A DNA stretch of 64,000 nucleotides, taken from Paenibacillus vini (GTDB taxonomy: Bacteria; Bacillota; Bacilli; Paenibacillales; Paenibacillaceae). This document shows, in pieces, positions 44,376 through 52,310 of this stretch (its first letter is position 1; each line of letters starts with the position of its first letter). Location of the stretch: assembly GCF_018403325.1 (NCBI RefSeq), contig NZ_BOSL01000001.1, positions 310,001 through 374,000 on the forward strand. The letters run 5' to 3'. A program made the position numbers and the translations under genes. The notes under the pieces are model-generated. The model was not told where the DNA came from and made no database searches. It saw only the letters and a list, made by a program, of their open reading frames with translations.

Positions 44376-45404
44376 TTATTTGTACAGCGAAAGTAAGCCG
44401 TGGGTGAGTTCGAAAAGCTGCAGCAGATTTCTTGGGTCTTTGCCGGTCAGCACTTGAATTCGTTTAAGGCGGTATTGCAGCGTATTGCGGTGGATATTCA
44501 ATTCGTCGGCCGTAGTGGAGATGCTGCAGTTATTATGAATAAAGCTTCTTAGCGTTTCCATCAGGTCTAAGGCATCCTCCAATTTGCCGACAACGTTCTG
44601 ATTCGGGGCCAGATTGGCTTGACTCAGTCTGACCAGGAAGGCCGCCTCTTCGTAACGGATCACCTGTGAGGGCGGCTTTAAGGCGAGCATTACATTCATG
44701 GCGGATTTGGCCTGGCGGAAACTTTCCGAAATGCTCGCCTCCACGTTGCCGATGGAAATCAGCAGGCCTGGTTGGCTTTTGGTCAATTGCTTGATGAGTT
44801 TGTCCACCTCGGCCGGATTTTGGATTAGAAGCAGATCATAATCCTGTTCCATGCGAAAAGAGGGATACGGCAGCAATAACCTTGAGGCTTCGTTGTTCAA
44901 ATCAAGGTGCTTCAGGTAAAGCACAGCGGTTTTTAGTAGCAAGTCGATTTTATAAGCGGCGGCTTCCTTTTTTAACTTTTGGGAATAGGCGCCGTGATGG
45001 CTCAGCAGCAGTTCCAGAAAGGCCTTTTTACGATTCGCCTCGTGAGCCAAATTCTCAAGGGCGGTCTTTTGCTCGATCAGAAGCGCCACCGTGGTTCTTA
45101 CAATATTGCAAAACGGGCGGACTTCGTCCGGGTTGCCGGAGATCCCGATCACACCCACCCGCTCCTCGTCTATGACGATGGGCTCGTTGGTGCCCTTCTT
45201 TTCAAAGCGCCCGTCTTTCCACACCTCGACCATTTTCCCCGTGGACAAAGCCTTTACCGCTCCGGGATGAACTGTGCCGATTCTCTCTTTTTTACCGCTG
45301 CCGACGATGACGCCTTGATCATTCATAATATTGATACTATATGGGATGTCTTTCATCATTTTATCCACGATTTCCTGAGCCTGTTTCTCGGAAAGTTGAA
45401 ACAA
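44376..45404 (-). CDS. CdaR-family sugar-diacid/glycerate regulator
   Basis: A 342-residue regulator: N-terminal sugar-diacid recognition domain (residues 3-135; IVDKMMKDIPYSINIMNDQGVIVGSG) and a C-terminal PucR-type helix-turn-helix (LRSFIHNNCSISTTADELNIHRNTLQYRLKRIQVLTG). It starts at TTG with AAGGAGGG 7 bases upstream. CdaR proteins activate genes for glucarate, galactarate and glycerate use, matching the convergent kinase and permease genes. Confidence 0.94.
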   Translation of the reverse strand: MFQLSEKQAQEIVDKMMKDIPYSINIMNDQGVIVGSGKKERIGTVHPGAVKALSTGKMVEVWKDGRFEKKGTNEPIVIDEERVGVIGISGNPDEVRPFCNIVRTTVALLIEQKTALENLAHEANRKKAFLELLLSHHGAYSQKLKKEAAAYKIDLLLKTAVLYLKHLDLNNEASRLLLPYPSFRMEQDYDLLLIQNPAEVDKLIKQLTKSQPGLLISIGNVEASISESFRQAKSAMNVMLALKPPSQVIRYEEAAFLVRLSQANLAPNQNVVGKLEDALDLMETLRSFIHNNCSISTTADELNIHRNTLQYRLKRIQVLTGKDPRNLLQLFELTHGLLSLYK

Positions 45405-45728
45405 CGGGAGGCCCTCCTTCTGTTTGAATTAGTCATGCTGGTTCGGAATGGATAACCTGCCATTTATATTGTTCATCTGAACTAAATTATAACCGACTTA
45501 GGAGAAGTATATCAGATGGTGACTTGGGAGCGATTGGATTGTCCGAGTATTTGAAGGCGGTGCGGGCGAGAGCCGCATGCTTTATGGAGATGAGGGAAGG
45601 GGGCGTCATTGTGAACGGATGGCGGGAAGTGAAGATTATTAAGAGACAGTTTGTACTCTCGAGGCAGGAAAATGTTGGGCGAAAGGAGAAAATGGTAGTA
45701 ATCTGTTTGAAACCGAAGGAGTATTGCT
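45405..45728. other. Gene-free stretch upstream of the Ycf46/Ycf35 operon
   Basis: A 70-codon TTG frame (45524-45736) runs into the next gene but has no good ribosome site and no recognisable domain, so it is not called. The stretch should hold the promoters for the CdaR-type gene and for the operon, but no clear boxes were picked out. Confidence 0.4.
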
Positions 45729-46733
45729 ATGGATGATAAAGAGGTAATTGGTAAGATAAAATTCAAGCGGGGATTCATTGGTTTTCTTGGCATTCCTATG
45801 TGGTTTTTGGGAGCGATCTTTGCTCTCTCCGAGGGAGAGTGGCTCACGTTCATTTTGTTATTGTTGGCAATAGTTGCAAGTGTGTTCGCCCTTATGAAGT
45901 TCAATCGGCAAATTCAAGGGATCCTTGACTCTTACAAGCCCGGAAAGGGCTTCTGGTATTACCGGATGTCGGCCCAAAACAAGAGAACTTATTTAACCGT
46001 GGCGCAATGGCTTCTTTTTCTAATGGTATTTATTTTTTGGATGATGGACTATTTAAACGGTTATGCAGGGAGTATAGCCATTGGCGGCATTTTTGCGTCT
46101 CAGGTAATGAAGCGGAGAATCAGGCTGCATACCCCGATTGACGACGCAAGCCTGTTCGAGCTTGAAGAGCTGGGGATTATTGAAGAGGGCGAAATCATTA
46201 CGGCTCTTTACAAAGACTTTGATGAATGGTCCAAAGTATCCGAAAATGCCAAGGTGCTTGCTCTGACGCCGGATCGCTTGATCGTCATCATTATGGCCTC
46301 GTCCGAGGCCGGGGAAAGGTATGAAATCCGGTTAAGGGAAGTGGTTGGCCTCAGTATTAATGGTGAGGGGAAGTACGGCCAAGGAGTTATCGTCATGTTG
46401 AAGCTGGTTGACGGTACGGTAATCCGCTTTTTTCTGGAAGGAGAGAGCCATCAGGATTCCCCGGAACAGTTCATTCAGGCTTTACTGACGGACTTGGACC
46501 GGGTGTATATGGAACCGATCAGATTGGCGGGTCTGGCGCAAACAACCCGGACTCGCCCGGAAGAGCCAAGATTTCCGGCGGGTGAGCCGCGGCCTGTGAT
46601 CCGCCACCTGGATCTGCATGAAGCTGTTTCTGTGCAGGGAAGCCCTAGTGCAACGGACCAAGAGAAATCTTCAGGTCCAGCAAGCATGAATCCGGTACAG
46701 GAAAGCACAAGCAAGCGCGTCATTGATTTCTAA
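45729..46733 (+). CDS. Membrane protein with PH-like domain, first gene of the Ycf46/Ycf35-type operon
   Basis: A 334-residue protein not assigned to a named family. Hydrophobic segments lie at about 15-55 (FLGIPMWFLGAIFAL and a following strongly hydrophobic run) and 95-125. A region at about 145-255 has the strand pattern of bacterial PH-like domains (KVLALTPDRLIVIIM, YEIRLREVVGLSING, DGTVIRFFLEG). The tail from 265 is Pro/Ser/Gln-rich and disordered, ending SKRVIDF. The downstream ATPase ends GRNIDF, the same terminal x-Ile-Asp-Phe. AAGGAG precedes the ATG. It is 36 bases from the radical-SAM gene and likely cotranscribed. Confidence 0.6.
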   Translation: MDDKEVIGKIKFKRGFIGFLGIPMWFLGAIFALSEGEWLTFILLLLAIVASVFALMKFNRQIQGILDSYKPGKGFWYYRMSAQNKRTYLTVAQWLLFLMVFIFWMMDYLNGYAGSIAIGGIFASQVMKRRIRLHTPIDDASLFELEELGIIEEGEIITALYKDFDEWSKVSENAKVLALTPDRLIVIIMASSEAGERYEIRLREVVGLSINGEGKYGQGVIVMLKLVDGTVIRFFLEGESHQDSPEQFIQALLTDLDRVYMEPIRLAGLAQTTRTRPEEPRFPAGEPRPVIRHLDLHEAVSVQGSPSATDQEKSSGPASMNPVQESTSKRVIDF

Positions 46734-46769
46734 ATTCTACGTAAAAAAAGGTTAGGAAGTGTGCTGGTT

Positions 46770-47375
46770 GTGAGTCTTCAATTATTTGTTCATGATATCA
46801 ACCGCTGCAGCTTTGTCAACGGACCCGGCGCTCGTGCCGTGGTTTGGGTACAAGGGTGCAGCCTGGGCTGTCCGGGCTGCTTCAATCCCGGTACGCACAG
46901 AGCGGAGCACCCGTCAGCCAGTATCGCAGACCCCGCAGCCATGGGCGAAGAACTCGGAAGGCTGCCCGTGGACGGACTGACTTTGTCAGGCGGAGAACCG
47001 TTGGAACAACCGGAGGCGGTCTCCGAGCTCATCAGAGCTTTTCGAAGATGGAACTCGGGGACCGTTTTAATATTCAGCGGCTTTTCTCCAAAGCGGATTT
47101 TTGCTTCGGCCGCCGCTCGTTCAACCCTATTACTGGCGGACGCGGTACTCGCAGGGCCTTATAAAGAAGAGGCCGGTTCTTCCGAAATCTGGAGTTCCAA
47201 ACAGCTTATCCTTGTTACAGACCGCATAGAGCCGAATACACTGACTCCGGAACGGCGATTGGAAGTGTCGCTGCATACCGACAGCTCTGTGAGGCTGTCC
47301 GGTTACCCTGATCCCGCGCAACGTCGGGACTTACAACATTATCTGAAACAGGAGCCTGAATATGACCAAAGATGA
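46770..47375 (+). CDS. Radical-SAM activase-like protein (4Fe-4S, NrdG/PflA type)
   Basis: A 201-residue protein with QGCSLGCPGCFNP, the CxxxCxxC cluster ligand set (Cys30, Cys34, Cys37), and LTLSGGEPLEQPEA, the SAM-binding glycine motif. Short proteins of this kind activate glycyl-radical enzymes, but no nrdD or pfl gene is nearby. Here it sits between a membrane protein and a Ycf46-like ATPase, overlapping the ATPase gene by 14 bases. GTG 46770 was preferred to GTG 46761 because AGGAAG is well spaced only for it. Confidence 0.82.
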   Translation: MSLQLFVHDINRCSFVNGPGARAVVWVQGCSLGCPGCFNPGTHRAEHPSASIADPAAMGEELGRLPVDGLTLSGGEPLEQPEAVSELIRAFRRWNSGTVLIFSGFSPKRIFASAAARSTLLLADAVLAGPYKEEAGSSEIWSSKQLILVTDRIEPNTLTPERRLEVSLHTDSSVRLSGYPDPAQRRDLQHYLKQEPEYDQR

Positions 47376-48993
47376 ATTTATCCAAGAACTTGAGGTCCTT
47401 ATACGCGCCCGATATGGAGTTATTCTAATTAATACGTTGGAGGAAGAACGGGCTCTGGATCTCCTTACCGATTTGGCACGCAAACTGAACAAGCGGTTAT
47501 TGACCTGGTCTTGCACGAGAGGATTGGTTATGGACGGGAACACGGCGGTGCACCCCGATACCGTAGATCTTATGACCGCGATCGCTAAAGCCGAACAGCT
47601 TGCGGAAGAGCCGTCTCTGTTCGTATGGCTGGATCTTCAGTCCCACTTGAACAGTTCCCCCGTCTATATTCGTCGATTTAAGGAACTGGCTCAGGAAATT
47701 CGCGAACGAATGCCGTCCAATTCTATTATTGTCGGTCCATTGATGGAAATACCGACTGAGCTACAGAAGGAAGTCACGATCATTGACATGCCTTATCCGG
47801 ACCTGAACGAGCTTAAAATGATCATCTCCCAGTTTGCCCAGCAATACAGGGACCGCAACGACCTTCAGATCGACTGCTCGGAATCGGCGCTAGACGCCCT
47901 GGGACGAGCATCCATCGGCCTATCGAAGACTGAGATTGAGAACTGCTTGGCCAAGTCGCTCGTTCAACATAAAAGAATCACCGGCGAGGACATCGACTTC
48001 ATTCTGGAGGAAAAGAAGCAGAATATACGTAAATCCGGCATCTTGGAATATGTGGACACGGAAAAGCTGGAGACGGCCGACATCGGCGGTCTGGACAATT
48101 TGAAAAAGTGGCTGGAGATCCGGAAGAAGGCGTATACGCCGGAGGCGGAGCAGTTCGGAATAGGCTGGCCCAAAGGCGTGCTGCTTGTCGGGGTCCCGGG
48201 ATGCGGTAAGAGTCTAAGCGCCAAATGCGTGGCTGCCTCCTGGAAGATGCCGCTTCTCCGGCTCGATCTGGGCCGCGTCTTCGGGATGTATGTCGGATCT
48301 TCGGAAGCCAACATTCGGCTGGCTCTATCCATGAGTGAAGCCGTATCGCCATCTATTCTCTGGATCGACGAGATTGAGAAGGCTTTATCAGGCCTGGCTA
48401 GCAGCAATCAGAGCGATGGGGGCACAACCTCCCGCGTCTTCGGCACGATTTTGACCTGGATGCAGGAGAAAAAGAGTCCGGTCTTTGTGTTTGCCACGGC
48501 CAATAATATCGGCAGTCTTCCGCCCGAGTTGTTGCGCAAAGGACGATTCGATGAGATTTTCTTTGTCGATCTGCCGAACGAGCAGGAACGCGCCGAAATT
48601 TTCCGGATTCACATCAAACGTATTGGCCGGAACCCCGAGAATTTCGATATCGCCAAAATGGTGAAGTTGTCGGGAGAAGCAAGTTTAGGCGATGGAGTAC
48701 GCTTAACCGGTTCGGAGATCGAGGCTTGCGTGAACCAGGCCTTATTGGAAGCCTTTTTTGTTAGAAACAGCGAGGGGCATCCGGAAGGTGACGTAACCTC
48801 TGCAGATATAGAGCGGGCCATCGTCCAATCCGTACCATTAAGCCGTGTCCGCAAGGAGGATATCGGATATATGCGGACTTGGGCGACTGACAACGCTGTT
48901 AGAGCCAGTTTGGCTCCTGAATCAGCGCTCTCATCGGCTCCGGAAAGCCCGGCCATGGCCGAGGTGACGGTTGGAAGGAATATTGACTTCTAA
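47362..48993 (+). CDS. Ycf46-like AAA ATPase
   Basis: A 543-residue ATPase. The N-terminal half (1-245) opens with [27 protein letters not shown] and TWSCTRGL, characteristic of Ycf46 proteins of cyanobacteria and chloroplasts. The AAA module follows: Walker A GVPGCGKS (277-284), Walker B ILWIDE (Asp336, Glu337), sensor-1 region [13 protein letters not shown] and the arginine-finger region [17 protein letters not shown]. After a Pro/Ala/Ser linker it ends GRNIDF. CAGGAG precedes the ATG. It is probably the motor of the operon-encoded complex; the target is unknown. Confidence 0.88.
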   Translation: MTKDEFIQELEVLIRARYGVILINTLEEERALDLLTDLARKLNKRLLTWSCTRGLVMDGNTAVHPDTVDLMTAIAKAEQLAEEPSLFVWLDLQSHLNSSPVYIRRFKELAQEIRERMPSNSIIVGPLMEIPTELQKEVTIIDMPYPDLNELKMIISQFAQQYRDRNDLQIDCSESALDALGRASIGLSKTEIENCLAKSLVQHKRITGEDIDFILEEKKQNIRKSGILEYVDTEKLETADIGGLDNLKKWLEIRKKAYTPEAEQFGIGWPKGVLLVGVPGCGKSLSAKCVAASWKMPLLRLDLGRVFGMYVGSSEANIRLALSMSEAVSPSILWIDEIEKALSGLASSNQSDGGTTSRVFGTILTWMQEKKSPVFVFATANNIGSLPPELLRKGRFDEIFFVDLPNEQERAEIFRIHIKRIGRNPENFDIAKMVKLSGEASLGDGVRLTGSEIEACVNQALLEAFFVRNSEGHPEGDVTSADIERAIVQSVPLSRVRKEDIGYMRTWATDNAVRASLAPESALSSAPESPAMAEVTVGRNIDF

Positions 48994-49008
48994 GGAGGGG
49001 ACTGGATA

Positions 49009-49638
49009 ATGAGCCATTGTACGACTTTCCCTATGGTATTTAAGGACAAGAGGTTGTTGTTCCGGGCAATGCGGGATACCGGGTTGGAGCCCGAGAATCA
49101 GGTATGGAACGCCTTCAGTTCAGAATTGCAGAAGAAGTTGGGGATTGGCGGGGAATCACTCGGCAAGCTGCTTACGGGTACAAGAGGTCATCTTCATCTG
49201 ATTATTATGGAATCCGAGGAAGGCCTGCAGGCGGTGATTGAGTCCGGCGAGCTGTCCGGGGAGGCGTTGGACCTTGCGGGAGAACAGCTTTTGTATGAAG
49301 TACAAACCGCTTATCTGCGGTGTGCGGTCCATCTGGCCTGCAAACAATATAAAGAGGCGGGCCTGCATGCAGAAGTCCGTGAAAATAAGACCACGGAAGG
49401 AGTCTCCTTCGTGTTGGCCTTCGGAACAGGTGACAAGTCGATTACTGTGACGCAGAATGCCGATGGTTTCATCGAGGAACGGGTCCATGGCGTGGTTGGC
49501 CGATCCTGCACGGACGCGACCGCAGGGCTTGAGCGCTTGCTGGCGGGAGCGAGTGCCTCTTCTCTTCAGCGAACCTGGACGCCTGCCTACCAGGCAACGG
49601 TGGAGGACCGGGAACTCCAGGTTTTAAAACTGACCTGA
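49009..49638 (+). CDS. Ycf35-like DUF1257 protein with fused DUF2997-like C-terminus
   Basis: A 209-residue protein. Residues 1-135 begin MSHCTTFPMVFKDKRLLFRAM and fit DUF1257 (Ycf35; usual start MSHFTT.KT.I.D). Residues 143-185, KSITVTQNADGFIEERVHGV then VGRSCTDATAGLERLL, match the pattern of DUF2997 (Ile-x-x-x-x-Gly strands, then GkSC and a Leu-Glu helix). DUF2997 is normally a separate small gene beside DUF1257, so a fusion is likely here. AAGGAGGGG precedes the ATG, 15 bases after the ATPase stop. The function is unknown; it is probably a partner of the ATPase. Confidence 0.72.
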   Translation: MSHCTTFPMVFKDKRLLFRAMRDTGLEPENQVWNAFSSELQKKLGIGGESLGKLLTGTRGHLHLIIMESEEGLQAVIESGELSGEALDLAGEQLLYEVQTAYLRCAVHLACKQYKEAGLHAEVRENKTTEGVSFVLAFGTGDKSITVTQNADGFIEERVHGVVGRSCTDATAGLERLLAGASASSLQRTWTPAYQATVEDRELQVLKLT

Positions 49639-49681
49639 GGGTAGGTTACGACCCTTGCTATATGGACTAGTGAGCCTATGG

Positions 49682-49737
49682 GCGGAATCGCCGGTGTTTT
49701 CGGAGCCGGAGCGGTTCCGCTTATTTTTTTCTGGGGA
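49682..49737 (+). terminator. Terminator of the Ycf46/Ycf35-type operon
   Basis: GCGGAA and TTCCGC with inner CCGG/CCGG pairing are followed by TTATTTTTTTC, 44 bases after the last stop of the operon. Confidence 0.65.
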
Positions 49738-49840
49738 GCGAATGGGCAGGATAAGGTCGAACCGGTCTGCTCCTTTTTGGGGAAAGGAATCTATACGCAG
49801 ATCCCTCCGGGAGACTAGGCCTCGCCGGGTTTTTATCTAT

Positions 49841-50027
49841 TCTAACGGACACAGCGGCCGTTATTTGGGCGATTTAAGCCGGTTTTGATTTCTAACGGAC
49901 ACCACAGCTCTTATTAGGGTAATTATTGCCACGCGGAGTCTCTTTTTCTCCGAATAAGGTCTGCTGTGTCCGTTAGATTTTCAAAACGGCGAATTTGGAG
50001 GAGATAACGGCGCTGGTGTCCGTTAGA
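49841..50027. repeat. Four-copy TCTAACGGACAC repeat block, two direct and two inverted
   Basis: The 12-base core TCTAACGGACAC starts at 49841 and 49891, and its reverse complement ends at 49977 and 50027. Each copy extends to about 28 bases with a shared ...TTATT.GG end. Copies 1-2 and 3-4 are each 50 bases apart, so copy 1 can pair with copy 4 and copy 2 with copy 3 in one long stem. It looks like a dispersed intergenic repeat. Confidence 0.75.
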
Positions 50028-50251
50028 AGTTGGCGATCTATGGTTGTCGAGCTTCCAAATGGACTAAATGTGACTCGTCAGCCAAAAGGCTGCCATAGTA
50101 TCCATAAGTAAAGGCACAACAACTGCACCAGAATGAAGCGGGCGCGCGTAGTAGAACACAGTAAACTTGAAAAAACCGTCTCAAAAGTACAAAATAAAGA
50201 CATTGGTTACGGAAAGTAAGCAGCCAAATGACAATTCGGGAGGAACAGCCC

Positions 50252-51313
50252 ATGGAAATAGGAATAAGCACATTTGTTGAGACAACACCGGATGTTCAAA
50301 CCGGTGAGGTGATTAGTCACGCGCAGCGGCTTCGCGAAGTCGTCGAGGAAATCGTTCTCGCCGACCGGGTAGGGTTGGACGTATTCGGCGTCGGGGAACA
50401 CCACCGGAAGGATTATGCGGCTTCGTCGCCTACGCTCGTGCTGGCGGCCGCTGCCACCCAGACCAAGTGGATTCGCTTGACGAGCGCAGTGACCGTATTA
50501 TCTTCCGACGATCCGGTGCGCGTGTTCCAGGATTTTGCGACCCTGGATGGGCTGTCGAACGGCCGGGCGGAAATTATGGCGGGGCGAGGGTCCTTCATTG
50601 AATCCTTCCCGCTGTTCGGCTACGATCTGAACGATTATGAGGAATTGTTTGAAGAGAAGCTGGATCTGCTGCTGAGACTACGCGAATCGGAAAAGGTTAC
50701 CTGGAGCGGTAACCACCGTCCGGCCATCCGGGACCTCGGCGTCTACCCGCGTCCGGTGCAGGATCCATTGCCGGTGTGGATTGGCAGCGGAGGGAACACG
50801 GAATCCGTGATCCGCGCCGGATTGCTCGGACTTCCTTTGGTGCTCGCGATTATTGGCGGCCGGCCGACGCAGTTTGCTCCGCTGGTGCAGCTTTACAAGA
50901 AAGCTGCCGCCCAGGCCGGGCATGATGTATCCAAGCTGCCGATAGCCTCGCATTCGCACGGCTTTGTCGGCGAGGATACGGCGTCCGCAGCGGATAAGTT
51001 CTTCCCGTCGACCCAGGCTGCGATGAATGTGATCGGCCGGGAGCGGGGCTGGGGCCATTACAGCCGCGCTTCCTTTGATGCCGCACGAAGTCTGGAGGGG
51101 GCGCTGTACGTCGGCGACCCGGAGACGGTTGCGCAGAAGATTATCCACTTGCGCAAGAACGTCGGTATCACCCGCTTTATGCTCCATTGCCCGCTCGGTA
51201 CGATGCCCCATGAGGATGTCATGCGGTCCATCGAGCTGCTCGGCACCGAGGTGGCGCCGCGGGTCCGGGAGGAAATCGCCCGCTGGGAAGCAGCCGGAGA
51301 GCCGCAGGAATAA
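50252..51313 (+). CDS. LLM-class flavin-dependent oxidoreductase (luciferase-like)
   Basis: A 353-residue TIM-barrel FMN enzyme of the bacterial luciferase family. VFGVGEHHRKDYAASSP near residues 45-60, FATLDGLSNGRAEIMAGRGSF, GVYPRPVQDPLPVWIGSGG and YVGDPETVAQKI are typical blocks. ATG 50252 was chosen because GGGAGG is spaced for it. It is followed by a terminator shared with a convergent aldo/keto reductase gene. The natural substrate is not evident. Confidence 0.92.
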   Translation: MEIGISTFVETTPDVQTGEVISHAQRLREVVEEIVLADRVGLDVFGVGEHHRKDYAASSPTLVLAAAATQTKWIRLTSAVTVLSSDDPVRVFQDFATLDGLSNGRAEIMAGRGSFIESFPLFGYDLNDYEELFEEKLDLLLRLRESEKVTWSGNHRPAIRDLGVYPRPVQDPLPVWIGSGGNTESVIRAGLLGLPLVLAIIGGRPTQFAPLVQLYKKAAAQAGHDVSKLPIASHSHGFVGEDTASAADKFFPSTQAAMNVIGRERGWGHYSRASFDAARSLEGALYVGDPETVAQKIIHLRKNVGITRFMLHCPLGTMPHEDVMRSIELLGTEVAPRVREEIARWEAAGEPQE

Positions 51314-51342
51314 GCCGGGAGAATCGGCGAAATATATACAAA

Positions 51343-51389
51343 AGAAGAACCTGGCCTTCACTCCACTGGGAGGGGCCAGGTTCTTCTTT
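51343..51389. terminator. Bidirectional terminator, LLM oxidoreductase/aldo-keto reductase
   Basis: AGAAGAACCTGGCC and GGCCAGGTTCTTCT form a 14-base stem between the convergent genes. Confidence 0.9.
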
Positions 51390-51404
51390 ATGCGCTCATT
51401 CGGG

Positions 51405-52247
51405 TTAAAAATCGAAGTTGTCCGGATCCGGACCGACCCGGCGGTCTTCGTTCAAACCGTCGATTTGGTTCATATCGTCTTCCGTCAGCTCGAAGTCGAA
51501 GAGTGCTGCGTTCTCGATAATCCGCTGCTCTTTCGTAGACTTTGGAATCGTGACGACACCATGCTGCACATCCCACCGCAGGATGATTTGGGCTACGGAT
51601 TTTCCGTGTTTTTCGGCGATGCCCTTCAATACCTCGTTATTCAAAAGCTCGCCCTGCATGAGCGGGGACCAAGCCTCCATTTGAATGCCATGCTCCTGGC
51701 AAAATGCGCGAACTTCTTTTTGCGTCAGGCGAGGGTGAAATTCCACTTGGTTGATCATAGGTTTGATTTCTGCGTCTTTCATTAGGTCCTCAAGATGATG
51801 AACCTGGAAGTTGCTTACGCCGATAGCTTTGACCCGACCGTCGCGGTACAAGGTTTCCAGCGCTCTCCAAGCTTCTTTATATTTGCCCTTTACCGGCCAA
51901 TGAATGAGATACAGGTCGAGGTAGTCCAGACCGAGCTTGTTCAAACTTGTCTCATAGGCGGCCAAGGCAGACTCATAGCCCAGATCGGCATTCCATACTT
52001 TCGAGGTAACGAACAGATCTTCTCTAGCGACCGTAGACTCCTTGAACAATTCGGCAATAGCCTCTCCCACGCTGCCTTCATTTTGATAGACTGCCGCTGT
52101 ATCGATACTGCGGTAGCCATGCTTCACTGCGGCTTTTACCGCTTGGATCAGTTCAGGGCCTTCTTCGACTTTAAAAACCCCTAGACCCAGTCCGGGCATT
52201 TTTACTCCGTTGTGCAAAGTAACCGTATCTTGTAAATGATTAATCAT
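51405..52247 (-). CDS. Aldo/keto reductase, 2,5-diketo-D-gluconate reductase type (YtbE/YvgN-like)
   Basis: A 280-residue NADPH-dependent reductase. GYRSIDTAAVYQNEGSVGEAI holds the catalytic Asp and Tyr, LFVTSKVWN the Lys, and LDLYLIHWPVKGKY the His. QIILRWDVQHGVVTIPKST is the cofactor-binding end. GGAG precedes the ATG. It lies 64 bases downstream of the MFS gene on the same strand and may be cotranscribed with it under HxlR control, suggesting reduction of reactive aldehydes or quinones. Confidence 0.93.
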   Translation of the reverse strand: MINHLQDTVTLHNGVKMPGLGLGVFKVEEGPELIQAVKAAVKHGYRSIDTAAVYQNEGSVGEAIAELFKESTVAREDLFVTSKVWNADLGYESALAAYETSLNKLGLDYLDLYLIHWPVKGKYKEAWRALETLYRDGRVKAIGVSNFQVHHLEDLMKDAEIKPMINQVEFHPRLTQKEVRAFCQEHGIQMEAWSPLMQGELLNNEVLKGIAEKHGKSVAQIILRWDVQHGVVTIPKSTKEQRIIENAALFDFELTEDDMNQIDGLNEDRRVGPDPDNFDF

Positions 52248-52310
52248 TCTTTATTCCAACTCCTATTCATTTAGTTAATTCAGTTCTCGAAACTACAATT
52301 CTTTTTATAG

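Larger units (their letters stand above)
49639..50251. other. Long intergenic region with terminator and nested repeats
   Basis: No gene is supported. It holds a terminator-like hairpin (49682-49730) and a four-copy repeat block (49841-50027). The final 220 bases before the flavin oxidoreductase show nothing recognisable apart from its ribosome site. Confidence 0.6.

Noticed and set aside
45524-45736. A 70-codon frame just before the Ycf46/Ycf35-type operon
   Set aside because: TTG start without a good ribosome site and no domain; it overlaps the next gene start.
46770-47375. Anaerobic ribonucleotide reductase activase (NrdG)
   Set aside because: The cluster motif is similar, but no nrdD is nearby and the operon partners are Ycf46- and Ycf35-like, so the specific name was not used.
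49655-49888. A 77-codon frame after the DUF1257 gene, considered as a separate DUF2997 gene
   Set aside because: Its sequence does not match DUF2997 and it spans a terminator hairpin and the repeat block.
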